Source: Dasyornis broadbenti (Eukaryota > Chordata > Aves > Passeriformes > Dasyornithidae). Taken from it: a stretch of 64,000 nucleotides of DNA. Both the position numbers and the translations under genes were made by a program. How positions within the stretch are numbered: position 1 is the stretch's first letter; every line of letters starts with the position of its first letter. Below the pieces are notes generated by a model, which ran no database searches, had not been told where the DNA came from, and was given only the letters and a program-made list of their open reading frames with translations. This document shows, piece by piece, positions 50,010 through 60,674 of the stretch. The stretch spans positions 496,001-560,000 of the forward strand of contig VZRN01005169.1 in assembly GCA_013397935.1 (NCBI GenBank). The letters run 5' to 3'.

Positions 50010-50027
50010 TGACTCAGGCATGACTCA
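50010..50027. promoter_or_regulatory. Two AP-1/bZIP sites 11 bases apart
   Basis: TGACTCA occurs at 50010-50016 and again at 50021-50027, in the sequence ctgactcaggcatgactcag. Both are perfect AP-1 (FOS/JUN) sites. The second, followed by GC, also matches a half MARE for MAF/NFE2 factors. An 11-base start-to-start spacing is about one helical turn and places the two sites on the same face. They sit at the edge of a GC- and CpG-richer patch (49890-50005). Confidence 0.4.
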
Positions 50028-51845
50028 GCTTTTATTCAGGGAAAGCTCCCAGCAAGGCTGATTGCTACCACCTTTGCCCTCTGTCCCCAGTGGCTCTGCT
50101 GATGCAGGCAAAGGTTCCCCATGGGAAATGCCAACCACTTCAGGCTTGAAAAAAAGAGGTAGACAAGCTGTGAGATAGCAGGGGGCATTAACAATCATAA
50201 AAAAATAACCTGCAAGAAGCAAAGACCTTAATGTACACCTATTCCACATAAAGAATATATAAGTCAGTCATGCTTAAGATATTTCCATCTTTTCCTGTCT
50301 CACTCTCTTTGGCAAGATACATATGGAACTAATTATGAACAAAGGCCAATTGTTTTAATATTTAGAGTTTCCCACATCAAGCTGCATTTTTTTTTCTTTG
50401 ACTGGTTTTAATGCATGTGCATATGCTGAGCAGATAGAGAGTTTCTCTTTTTTATTTTAAATGGTTGCTTTAATGTCATGTCCCTAACACCTTCATCCCA
50501 GCTTTTGGACTTGGATCAAAACAAAGTATTTTTAGTTTTGCATTAAAATGAGAACAATACATGGAGGAAGGGATTGGCTCTCCAACTCAGCAGATTTTTG
50601 CTCTCCCAGCTAGACTGCTTCAAGGAAAAAAACATGGGCCAACATCTTTTCCATTTTTCTAGGCAAATTCAGAGTACCACCAAGGAATTGCTAGGTTGAG
50701 AAGCTCCCACTTTGCACACGTTAACTCTAAACTGCATGTGGGCCAATACCTCTAACAGAGCATAGAAATGAACACAACATCTAAAATAGTTTCCTTTAAA
50801 AGCACAGGATTATACCTGGATGCTTTGGGACAACTCCTGGTGTTATAGAAAGTCTGTGGGAAGGGGTAGTATTTTTCCGCTTTCCAAAGCATGTGACTAC
50901 AATTTAGAGTGTTAATATCGTTTCAAACTTTTTTTCCAGATAAAGAAAACACCATCATCTACAAAAGCCTCTAAAGTGGTTTTATAAGAGAAAAAAAAAA
51001 AAAAAAAGAGGTAGACATTGAGAGTGACTTTGTGAAGTAACACTTCACAATTGCAGACTGTAACAATCATTTTTGTGAGCAAGTACACATAGAAGCTGTA
51101 GGCATCACCCATCAGGCCGTCACTGACGTGGATGTGAGTGGTACTGCCTGTTCTCTGTCCTGATGCATGTACTGCTCTGTGCCACACACACCCTGGATCC
51201 GAGAGAGCTCAGATCAGCTGAGCAGCCCAGAGGAGCTGCCCGAGCCCTCTGCTCTGGGTTTGTGCTTTCCAACATCTAGGAGAGAGGAATATCTGAACCC
51301 AGGAATTAACATTAATCTCTGCACCAGATGGTGATACACCAGATATTCTTTTTAAGGTGAACATGTGATCTACTGTACAGCAAACCAGAGGGGTCTGCAG
51401 TCACATGGCAAAATGTATAATAACTCAGATAGGGCTTTGATTAGACAACTGACCTGGTTACCATCTGTAGCAACAAGAAGCGGGCTTGACGTTTTTGGAA
51501 CATTCTCCCCAGAAGCTTAATTCTTCCACCTCTATGGCACAGCAATCCTGCTGAGCAAACTACACCGAGAAACAGAAGGAAGCTAAAGATACGCTGCTTG
51601 AAGCATGTTGTTAAGGTTACAAGGCTTGGGGTTTCCTTTTTTTTAATTTTTTTTTCCCATTCCCCCTCTCCTTCTTTCAAACAAACCACGTCTTGACTCA
51701 TATGGTCTGATGTGAAAACCCACTCAGCTATTTGATAGTTGGGAAATCTAGATGAGGCTGTAAGTTATTTCAAGGGAAGCCTGTGTGTGCTGTGAACTCG
51801 CTCTCTCTGTCTCACACACACACATACTCGAGTTAGTGCTGCACT
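50028..51845. other. Unique stretch, no gene seen
   Basis: Includes a poly(A) run at 50991-51007 and short CT and CA simple repeats at about 51800-51828 just before the next candidate exon. No interspersed repeat is recognised. Confidence 0.5.
50991..51007. repeat. Poly(A) run
   Basis: Seventeen consecutive A. No retroelement body is recognised upstream. Confidence 0.85.
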
Positions 51846-51938
51846 ATGGTAGTACAGACAGCTGTGACTCCGGGTAGGACCCGAAGACTTTTATTCAAAA
51901 TACCATATGGATCACTGAGGAGACGCAGTGTGGAAAGG
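51846..51938 (+). other. Candidate first coding exon (31 codons, basic peptide, phase 0 end)
   Basis: An ATG in a strong start context (gcactATGG, A at -3 and G at +4) is preceded four codons upstream by an in-frame TAG. It opens exactly 31 codons up to a consensus donor, gtaagc, at 51939-51944. The peptide is basic (MVVQTAVTPGRTRRLLFKIP, then an RRR-containing end) with seven arginines and one lysine. CpGs are retained within it (ccggg, cccga, gacgc). Upstream lie CT/CA simple repeats and no TATA box. No family is recognised. Like the candidate exon at 38899 it ends in phase 0 and lies on the plus strand. Confidence 0.3.
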
Positions 51939-52324
51939 GTAAGCCATGATTTCTTTGTCCTGAATGCATGCCCAGAGGATGAGGAGGGTACCATTTTATA
52001 GCTGTTGTCTGCATTGTTAGTAGTCAGAACTAATAGGGATTATGTCACGGTGTGAAGAAATTACTACTGGTGGTAGGAATTACTGTTGGTGGGACCTGTG
52101 TGGTGGTGAATGGGAATTAATATTTGTCAGAGGCTGTGTGTAACTTAGAGTGGAAATTGTTGCCAGAAGGAACTTCAAGATAACATACAACAAATGTAAC
52201 TAGTCAAAGACTGTGTGGCAATAGTTGGGGGCAATAATTTCTGAAAAAGTAGTTTCAAATAATCAGTACTCACTGAGAGAACATGATGGCATATGGCAGC
52301 ACTGACCTGCAGCAGTGGGGAGTA

Positions 52325-52372
<48 letters not shown>
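52325..52372. repeat. (AAT)16 microsatellite
   Basis: Sixteen uninterrupted AAT units. Perfect trinucleotide arrays of this length are usually polymorphic. It makes artefactual poly-Ile and poly-Leu frames on the minus strand. Confidence 0.97.
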
Positions 52373-52373
<1 letters not shown>

Positions 52374-53204
52374 GGCAAATCATGAACACCGGAGAAGAGC
52401 TCAGGGTGGTGCGGAAGGGCTCTGTGTAAGCAAGCACAGATGCAGATGCCCACCAGTATCTGTCCCAGCTGAGACGTTCAGCGAGCACTGCTGGCAGTGG
52501 GGGCTCTGCAGTGCACAGTCTCTAATTGGTGCCAGCTGAGGTGACACCACAGGGCTGTCCCTGCACAGCCGAGACAATGCTGCTGCTTTCACGCTGCTGC
52601 AGGAATAGCAGGGTGTCCCGGGAAAGCTGCAATAGTGTCATTAATTACTTGGAAGCACATCACCTTAGCAGCAGTGCCCAGGGAACCAGGGGGTCCTGGC
52701 ACTCTGAAGGATTGATGGGCTGGCAGAGAAGCGGCGGCTGGGACAGGGAGCTCAGCTCAGAGTGTGCTGGACACCCACAGAGCGCACACTGAGCACACAT
52801 CTGGCACACACCAGGTGCTTTCACGCTGCCTTTGCCTGCTGTGCTTCCTCTGACAGGGCTGGAAGGGGCAGCCCAGCCCCCAGGGGACAGGGACTCTTTG
52901 CACACACACTCACATCCCAGCTTGTCACTGCTGATATCTCCCAAAACAATGGTTGGCTCAAGGGAACGGGCACACTCTGCTCATTCCTGCCCACAGGGGG
53001 TTTGGGTTGAGTGCCCTACAGGTGGGCAAAGGGTGCTGCACCCACTGGTGGCAAGTGTAGAAGCTCTAAAATCCCAGAGGGGCTCAGAGTAGGTCCTTTC
53101 ACCCAGGACAGTGGAAACCCTTTGCTGGAGGCATCTGTTTTGCTGAAAGGCAGTCTGGCTGCAGCTGAAGCCACGTGTGAGTTTACTTCAAGTCTGTTGC
53201 ACTC

Positions 53205-53237
53205 AAAAAAAAAAAAAAAAAAAAAAAAACAAAAAAA
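53205..53237. repeat. Poly(A) tract
   Basis: Twenty-five consecutive A, one C, then seven more A. No polyadenylation signal or processed-gene body is visible just upstream, so it does not look like a recent retrocopy tail. Confidence 0.85.
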
Positions 53238-53280
53238 CCAGGACTATCTTTTTAACTTGTCCTATTTCTAAGCTTCACAT

Positions 53281-53281
53281 N
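53281..53281. other. Undetermined base (N)
   Basis: A single N lies 44 bases after the poly(A) tract. It probably marks a base the assembly could not resolve after the homopolymer, not a large gap. Confidence 0.9.
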
Positions 53282-53840
53282 CATTTCAAACCAATTTTTT
53301 TCCACATTTTTCTTTCAAAAAGAGTATAATTTCTTTTAGATTAATTCCTTCTTTTTTTTTAAGGAATGTGATAAAAATCTCAAAAATTAAAAGCAGTTTG
53401 AAAAATATTTTGTTTAAACACAAAACCTTTTTGTTGTTTGTTTTTCTTTTGCCTCCATTTGGCAGAAGGGAAAGCAGAATAACTTTGTGTCAACCTGAAA
53501 AATATTTCCTTTGCCTTTCCAGCCCATCAAGCAAACCAAAGATAATCAATTATTCACACGGCTTTGGTCTGCTATTGTTTGGTTGTGGGTTGTTGCTTTG
53601 GAGAGCATTCAGAAACGTCCCTCCCGGTAAATTTGGGCTTTGCGGTTCAAGATGCTGGTTCTGAGAGGGGCCCAGGGCAGACAGCCCTGATGCCTTAACC
53701 TGCCTTGGGTCAGGTTTGATTTTGTCCCTGTTCCCTGCCTGGCACTGCTGCCACTGGCCCAGGGTTGGTGTCTGGTGGTTTGCAGCTGCTCTTGCGAGTG
53801 TGGGGAGGCAGAGTGTGGTGTCCCCTTCCAAGGTGGCTTC

Positions 53841-53854
53841 CCACAAGGTGGCAG
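53841..53854 (+). promoter_or_regulatory. CTCF-like binding motif
   Basis: CCACAAGGTGGCAG matches the CTCF core at 13 of 14 positions with the AG.TGGC block intact. A partial copy of the same core (aaggtggc) lies about 16 bases upstream. It has the same orientation as the motif at 11453. Occupancy is not shown. Confidence 0.4.
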
Positions 53855-53997
53855 ATGATTTTTCATCCAGAGCAAGCTCCCAGCTGCTGCAGGGCCACTG
53901 TCCTCTGCTGCTGATGGCCACAGGGGGTCCCTCCCTGTCTGGAGTGGTTCATGCTTTTATGCAGACGCTGCCTGAGGCTGAGTAGTCTGAAGATAAG

Positions 53998-54280
53998 TCA
54001 TAAAATTATAGAATGCTTGGGTTGGAAGCAACCTTAACGATTATCTTGTTCCAACCCCCTGCCACAGGCAGGATGCCACTCATTACGTCAGATTTCTCAG
54101 GAACCTGTGCAACCTGGCCTTGGACACTTCTAGGGATGGGGCATCCACAACTTTTCTGGGTAACTTGTGCCAGTCAGTGCCTCACCACCCTCACAGTAAA
54201 GAGTTTTTTTCCTAACATCTAATTTAAATCTCTTCTCCTTTAATTTAAAGCCATTCCCCCTTTTCCTGTCACTATTTGAG
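53998..54280 (-). mobile_element. CR1 LINE, 3' fragment (antisense)
   Basis: The plus strand starts tcataaaattatagaatgct, then gggttggaagcaacctta, ttccaaccccctgccacagg, gatggggcatccacaacttt, tcaccaccctcacagtaaag and taaagccattcccccttttc. The minus strand still encodes the last part of ORF2 (RKRGNGFKLKEKRFKLDVRK), with later frame changes. It ends abruptly after cactatttgag, where the consensus would continue, so it is 5'-truncated like most CR1 copies. Confidence 0.95.
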
Positions 54281-57200
54281 AGACATATAACAGTGCAGAA
54301 ACTGTGAGGCCACTCTTCTCCATGCAGGCACAAATACCCTTTGGAAGCAGGTTATCCATACTGATCTACCTGAGCAACAGCTGCCCGAGCCTTTGCTTTG
54401 CTCCGTGCATTAATCCATGGGATGGAGAGGTGTAAAATCCAGCAGCACTCTCACAGGGAGTTTCCAGGATGGAACACCATGGCAGGGAGCAAGGCAGAGC
54501 ATGGAAATACCTTCAGAAGAAGGTGTTGGTATTTAAATAGGAGACAGGAACAGCTGCATAAGGATGACCAGCACTGCAGGGGACTTAACAGTGTGTGCAG
54601 ACTTAACAGCTCCACACACAGCCCAAATGACACTGTCAAGGGGGTTGTGTTGTTTTATTTTTACTCTTATCCACAGTTTATTTCTCTCCTTCCCACTTCT
54701 TGACCTAAGGTTGGGATAGTTTAGGCTTCTCAGGCAAATGCTGGAGCCTTGCTATAAGTGTTACAGAGAATTTGGTGGGATGGCTTTTGCAACCCCTTCT
54801 TTTTTGTCCTCTGTCCTTGCCGTTTTTCTCTCTGCCTCATCTCAGAACTGCCCCAGCAGGCATTTGGCCCATGAGGTTGTGGTCAGCCTGGCTGAAGGAA
54901 GCATCGTGTTCTCTGTCCCTGGAGCCCACCACCAGCTAGAGTTGGCAGGGCAGATCCCCTGCCCTTGGGGTCCTGAAGCCACACAATCTGTTTCTAAGCT
55001 CAGAGTCCACAAAATCCCACTGTAGCAGTGAAAGGGCCTGGAATACAGTCCTGAATGAGCAGGTATCACATGCAAAACTGAAGATGTGAGAGATCTGCGC
55101 AATGCATGGCACACACCCAGCGGAAGAGATGGCTTTACAAAGGCTTTTACAAGTCCAAGTGGAAAAGAGCAGTGCTAAATATTAGTAGTTACGACACAGA
55201 GACCACCAGACTTGCCAGCTGAGGCAGAATTAGGTTTTGTGCTTTGTGCCACTGGGCACACCAGCAGCTGGTGTCAGGACTGAGGCATGAGTTGGGTTCA
55301 TCTAATTCAATGTCTGTGAAATGTCCCCATCCTGATCAGCACCTGGGGTTGCTTTTGGGATCCCTGCAAAGGCAGTCAAAATACTCTGTGGGGGCTGCAG
55401 AAGAGGTCCCCTGAACAAGTTTGGCTGATTTAATAACTCCTGAACCGCAGCTAGCTTGGCTTCAACCAGCACATACACCTTGGTCAGAAGAGGAACCCCC
55501 CACAAAAAGAACAGGAAACCTGAATTCCATCCCTAACACAGCATTTCTCAATGCAGAGCCCTCCCCACCAGATCTTCCTTCTCTGGGTCTTCTTCCCCCA
55601 CCAGAACACAGCATGTTAAATATGCAGTCCCTTCTCCCTTTGCATTATTGATGTGAGACAGTTTATGCCTCCGAGCTATGTTTATTATATCCATGTGCTG
55701 CGGATGTGTGTGAGAGGAAGATGAATAGAGTCCTGCTAATGTCTAACAAATGCCTAGCACCATCCAGAGATCTCTTTCTGCTGCTTCAAGGCGCTGGTAA
55801 GGAAGAGCACAATTTACTCCTGCTCTCAAGACCTCACTGGCTATTTTCCAGCCACAGGAATGCTTCTCACCACAAACACAAGGCATTGTTTTTTTCAGTT
55901 AGAAAGCCTAGAGAACACATGCAGCTTTCTTGTATTAAAAAGGAACACGTCTGCCCTCTCTTCTGCCTTTGAGGCTCAAAGCCTGGCACTACAGAGGCTG
56001 TGTAAAAAGGAAGGCCATCTCCAGGTAAAATGAAATGCTGTAAGAAATTAATCAAGCTGGGGAAGGTCTGGCTGGAAAAGCCATTTTAAATTGGGATTTG
56101 CAGTTTGTCCCCCAGCTTTAGGTCCCAGTTCTCAGCGATGGTAAATTAAAGGCCTCGTGCCCAGTTGTGTCAGTGGATGCTTTCAGCTCAGCAGGAATTT
56201 AGTCCAGATTGCTTTTTTATTTCTTGTGCTTCCAAAGAAGATAAGTTAAGATTAAAAATGCGGCTAAAGCCCCAAGCCACAGCTCCACTGTCCATTACAC
56301 AGATGTAAATCTATACAAGCAAGGAGCTGGGACTGCTATTTACCTATGACACTTCCTCTCTGAATGGATATCCATGAACACTCACTCGTATCATGACTTT
56401 AAAACACACCAGGCAGAGATAAATCTGTAAATGGATATTTATTGCCACAGAAAACAGATGGCAGAAGACAAAGCTCCCATGTTCTTATCCCAAGCTGCAA
56501 GCACGCTAAGAATGCAGCAGGAAACGTCATTCCTCCTATAAATAAATTTCTCTTGAGAAGAGAGAACCCAGGGCTGAAAAAAAGGTCAGTCTTTCTGCTC
56601 TGCAGGCCAAGTCTGAGGCAGGTTTTCCCACGCTACTCTGCAGCTTATGGCGACCTTTGCTTTTGGCAAGAGAGGAGATTGCCTCCAAGCAAATCCAGCA
56701 AAAGAGTTCCAGTATGTCTTGCTGCTATACAAACTTACCAGCACTTTTATTATTCTGAGTTACTGATTTTCTTTTTCTAATAGATAAAGCATAATTCAGC
56801 ATTCAGCTTGTTACTAATAATTTTTCCAGCATGGATTCAAGAGCAGAGTGGTGGGAAACCTCTCACAGCGAGGGCTGGAGCGCAGGGTCCAAGGGGGTGG
56901 AACAGGCAGAGCTTGAAGCATTCACAGGGGAGTGATCCTGACCCCTGGAACCCTTCGTGCAAACTCTGTGAGTGATGCTGTGAGCACTCGCTCCGACACC
57001 ACGACTGAGCCAAGGGAAGTTGATCTTTCCAGTTCACGCTATTTACTTGAAATCTCTTACACTGGCACGCAGGTCCTGCAGACCTTTGCTTAGCACCTTC
57101 ACTGACATTTTTTGGACAGGTCTCTTACCTTGACAACATCACTACTGATCTGATGGACTGCCGAGGTGACAGCAGAGTTACTCAGATATCATAGATAACA

Positions 57201-60200
57201 GACAAACAATAGATATTTGAGTGCAGAAGTGGCCAAAGACAGAAGACCTTGAAGCAAGGAACTCCTCTTGTCTTAGCTGTTTTCTGGATGTTACTCAGGT
57301 CTCAGGGTGATAAAAAAATTATTGGTCATCCCTATAGACAAATAATTGTATTCAAATAAAAAAATGAATAAAAGGCTCATCTTAAGTAGCAAAGCTGTCA
57401 CCTGTGTAATGCTCTGATATAATCACTTGTGACTGCCGAAACATCAATTTTATCTGCTTCATCTGAGCTATATCTCTTCTGACCTGTTCACAAGTATTTG
57501 GGAGGAATTGGTTTAATTTGAACTCTACCTAGACAGATAAATGCTTAGTGCACCTCTCAGGTGTCTGGAAGTTATAATATTTTCTGACACTTCTAAAAGG
57601 TGTAACAAATCAAAACAGACTTCTCTGTGAAACAGATCAGGAGCTGTGCCAGACTTCATCCCCCCAAAATGCATGCAGGTTAACAGTGCAAGAGGTAAGA
57701 GCATGGCAGAGGCTAATAGATAGTGACTGGTGAACTCCGTAGAATTTGGAACAGGATACTGCTCAAATTGGCTTTCAAATGGTTGGAGCTTAATTGAATT
57801 ATTGAACGCTCTCAAGGCCTGGAGACCTCACGAGCAGAGGTTCTGCTTTGAAATTTCCAGGGCTTCAGATTCTTATTTTGATGAGAAAATGAAAAGCTTT
57901 TTTCATTACAAATTGGCATTTGTTGCTTTCACATTGGCCAAACACTGGGACAGAAGGGGTAGGCCAGGGGACAGAGCAAGGGCAAGCCCAGGGACAGAGG
58001 TTGGGAGCCAGAAATGAGCCAAATGTTTTGGCTTCGGGTGAAGGGATGGAGGGAATCATGTGAATCTGTTTATAAAACTTTGGAGGGGTGAAAAGGCTCC
58101 TCTGGTTCATGGATCCTTTTGGCTAATAAGCCTGCCCAAAGGGCTTTTTCAGGTAGCTGGTACCATGATCATACTCCCAGCAGCATCCGAAAGCTCACAC
58201 AAAGGGGTTGTGATGGTTGAGCACCAGGTTTAGTTTCCCTTGAGATAATGCTCCACAGCCCAGAAAGCAAGAACTTACCACCCTAAAGTGGAGGTTCCTG
58301 CAAGAGCTTTTCAGTTCAGAGATTGTGTTTCTTGCAAGGTCAGCCAGGGATAGATAATGCAAAGTTCCAGTATGGGTGTTTGAAATACCTTCCAACCTGT
58401 CCCAACCTAAAGTCCTAGTCCTAACTCATCTTCTAGCCAGGACTTATCCCTAGAAGGGCTTAGACATGCCTTCAGCTGGGTTTTAAAATCCAGACATAGA
58501 AAGATCTGTACAAGGGACTGCTTAAATATTGCTTCAACAATTTCCTGAATTAACAGCTTTTTCAGACATCAAGTTGGAAGTACAACATATGCCTTTTTCC
58601 AGTTCTTAGCTTCTTGATCAGTTTTTTCATCCATTTAAGTCAGGATAAAGTCAGTGTTTGGGAAATAAAATCAAAACAAAATAGTGGATGAGCAGGACAT
58701 TTATACTTCATAGATCTTTTCCATTTTCACCCTAAAGACTTCTTTGGTGCAGACCAGACGCCAACACAAGCCTGTAAAACACCAGCAGTGACTTCAGCGA
58801 GGCTCACAAGTGCCAGGGTCTCTCTAACCAGCCTGATGGAAATCATGGAGAAGGCTGTTCTGACCAAAAGGGAATCTGTTGTGTAGGTAGTCACACAGTC
58901 ACACAGTTCCTATTTTGCTGACTCAAGTTTGGAAAGTTTGATTAAGATGTCAAACACATTTCCAATTTTGTGGTCAAACTTTTTGTCTGAGCTTAGCTTA
59001 TTTCCTGGTGAAGTATATATTATCTTCATTGTCTCAATCCTTTCTAATGGCTTCAAAGAAACGGTGATTTTTCATTCCACCAGCAAATGGATATGAGTGA
59101 TTCTTGCATTTCAATTTTTTTTTTATTTTTTTTTTTTTTTTTTGGTCAGGATCAAAGTTTCACACTCTCCGAATTGCATAGGCAAGGAGTGCAATTAGTC
59201 TCCACTTCCCAAAGATACCACATGAAAAGCTTTTGGAAAGATAATGGACTCTAAATGATGCCATTTAGTCACCCGAACACCCTCTACAATCCAGCTGTAT
59301 TTCTGGAATATATTTAGAAGGTGCAATTAGGGTTGAGCATGCTTTGAAATAAGTGAGCAAGTTTCTTAACTGAGGTTGAAATTCATTTTAGTTTCCAGTA
59401 CTCCATCTATAAAAGCCACCAAGTCTTGATGGGATGGGAAAACAGGTATCTATTTTCTCTCCAGGTTTTGCATCATCACAGATTAGGTAAACTCTGTGTG
59501 AAACAATAGCTAAGGACCAATAACCTGCAATTAATGTTGGTGCACTAAGCATCTACCCTTTGGGGAAATATGTGCAGAACAAGTACCAATTTACAGTTTT
59601 ACCATTTTAGTTCAGAATAGAAATCCCTGCAAGAGCAAATCAAATCAGCCTTAACTCAAAAGTTCCTGCCACAGGCATTTTCCACCCTGCCAGCTCCCAA
59701 CAGAGGAGTGATGGGATGAGATGTGTTTTGGAGAAACTCAGTTAAGAGAGATTAAAGGTAGGGGTTGGTGTCTTTACTAGTGTGTATTCCTCATGTCAGC
59801 TTCATTCCAACTGAATCTTCAGCCAGCCTACATTTACAAGTTCATCCTGAAACTGTAATAATTTTTATTACTGTTTTAGGACTCTTCAGTAGTCAAAGGA
59901 AAGACAGTAATGTGTGTTTTCTTGTGACAACTCATCCAAATATCTTCAGCGACAATTTTGGATGGGATGAGTTGGCCTCTCCAGTTACAGGACATAAACA
60001 GGGTCTGCTCTGTGTGTTTACCTCTGGGGACCAGCTCCTGATGAGGCATCCGGACCAGCCCAGCTCAGATATGAACATTGCCGCAACAGAGATCTGACCC
60101 TGCAACTAAGTGTTCATTATATCTGCACATGGCCCTGTGAATCTCCAGTTTATCAGCCCAGGTTTTGGGCTGGGAATCCCTGCACTACCACCTCCAATAG

Positions 60201-60429
60201 CTGTGGGACTTGTGGGAGTCTTGCTTGTCCTTGGAGGAGAATTCTAGGGGGGCATGTGCACTGCAAAACATATGGTTGCACCCTACTCTAGAGAAAATAT
60301 GAATCTATATTATAGAGTTCTATTTTCTTATTGCTGTGGATCACTAGAACATCACCTAAGTCCCAGCAAAGCTAAAATTTGTGTCATAAGAGCAGCAACA
60401 CATGCTCTTGTTAACAACATTGCCCACCA
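54281..60429. other. Unique stretch, no gene seen
   Basis: No interspersed repeat is recognised. A T-rich tract lies at 59115-59143. CpGs cluster mildly at 56866-57010 (agcgagggctggagcgcagg, ctcgctccgacaccacgac), but only a 66-codon minus frame crosses it, without splice support. A 10-base duplication (gtcacacagtcacaca) lies near 58890. No RNA gene is recognised. Confidence 0.5.
59115..59143. repeat. Poly(T) tract
   Basis: T-rich run of 29 bases interrupted once by A. Confidence 0.85.
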
Positions 60430-60674
60430 AGTTGAACCAGGGAGGGTTTAGACTGGATACTAGGAAGAGAAGAATTTCTTCCCTGAAAAGTTGGTCAGGC
60501 AATGGAATAGGCTGCTCAGAAACTGGTGGAATCACAATCCTGGAACTGTTCAAAAGATGTGTGGATGTGGCACCTGGGGACATGGTTTCGTGGGGAACAC
60601 GATGTTTCTGGATGAACAGTTAGGCTTGATGATCTCAGAGGTCGTTTCCAATCTTAATGATTCTGTGACTCTAT
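60430..60674 (+). mobile_element. CR1 LINE, 3' fragment (sense)
   Basis: The sequence runs gaaccagggagggtttagac, tggatactaggaagagaaga, gttggtcaggcaatggaata, ggctgctcagaaactggtgg, aggcttgatgatctcagagg, cgtttccaatcttaatgatt and ends tctgtgactctat, the typical CR1 terminal repeat. Remnants of the ORF2 end are readable (FRLDTRKRRISS) but in shifted frames. It is one of only two sense-oriented CR1 copies in the window. Confidence 0.95.

Larger units (their letters stand above)
51945..53997. other. Unique stretch with simple repeats; possible intron
   Basis: Contains the (AAT)16 microsatellite, a poly(A) tract with one undetermined base nearby, and a CTCF-like motif, all listed separately. The GC-richer part at 52.4-53.1 kb and the minus-strand frame of 123 codons at 53550-53921 show no domain. 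Confidence 0.5.

Noticed and set aside
52175..52488. Poly-isoleucine and poly-leucine frames
   Set aside because: Artefacts of the (AAT)16 microsatellite.
58380..58440. Possible CR1 tail (accttccaacctgtcccaac)
   Set aside because: No flanking CR1 motifs and no terminal attctatg repeat.
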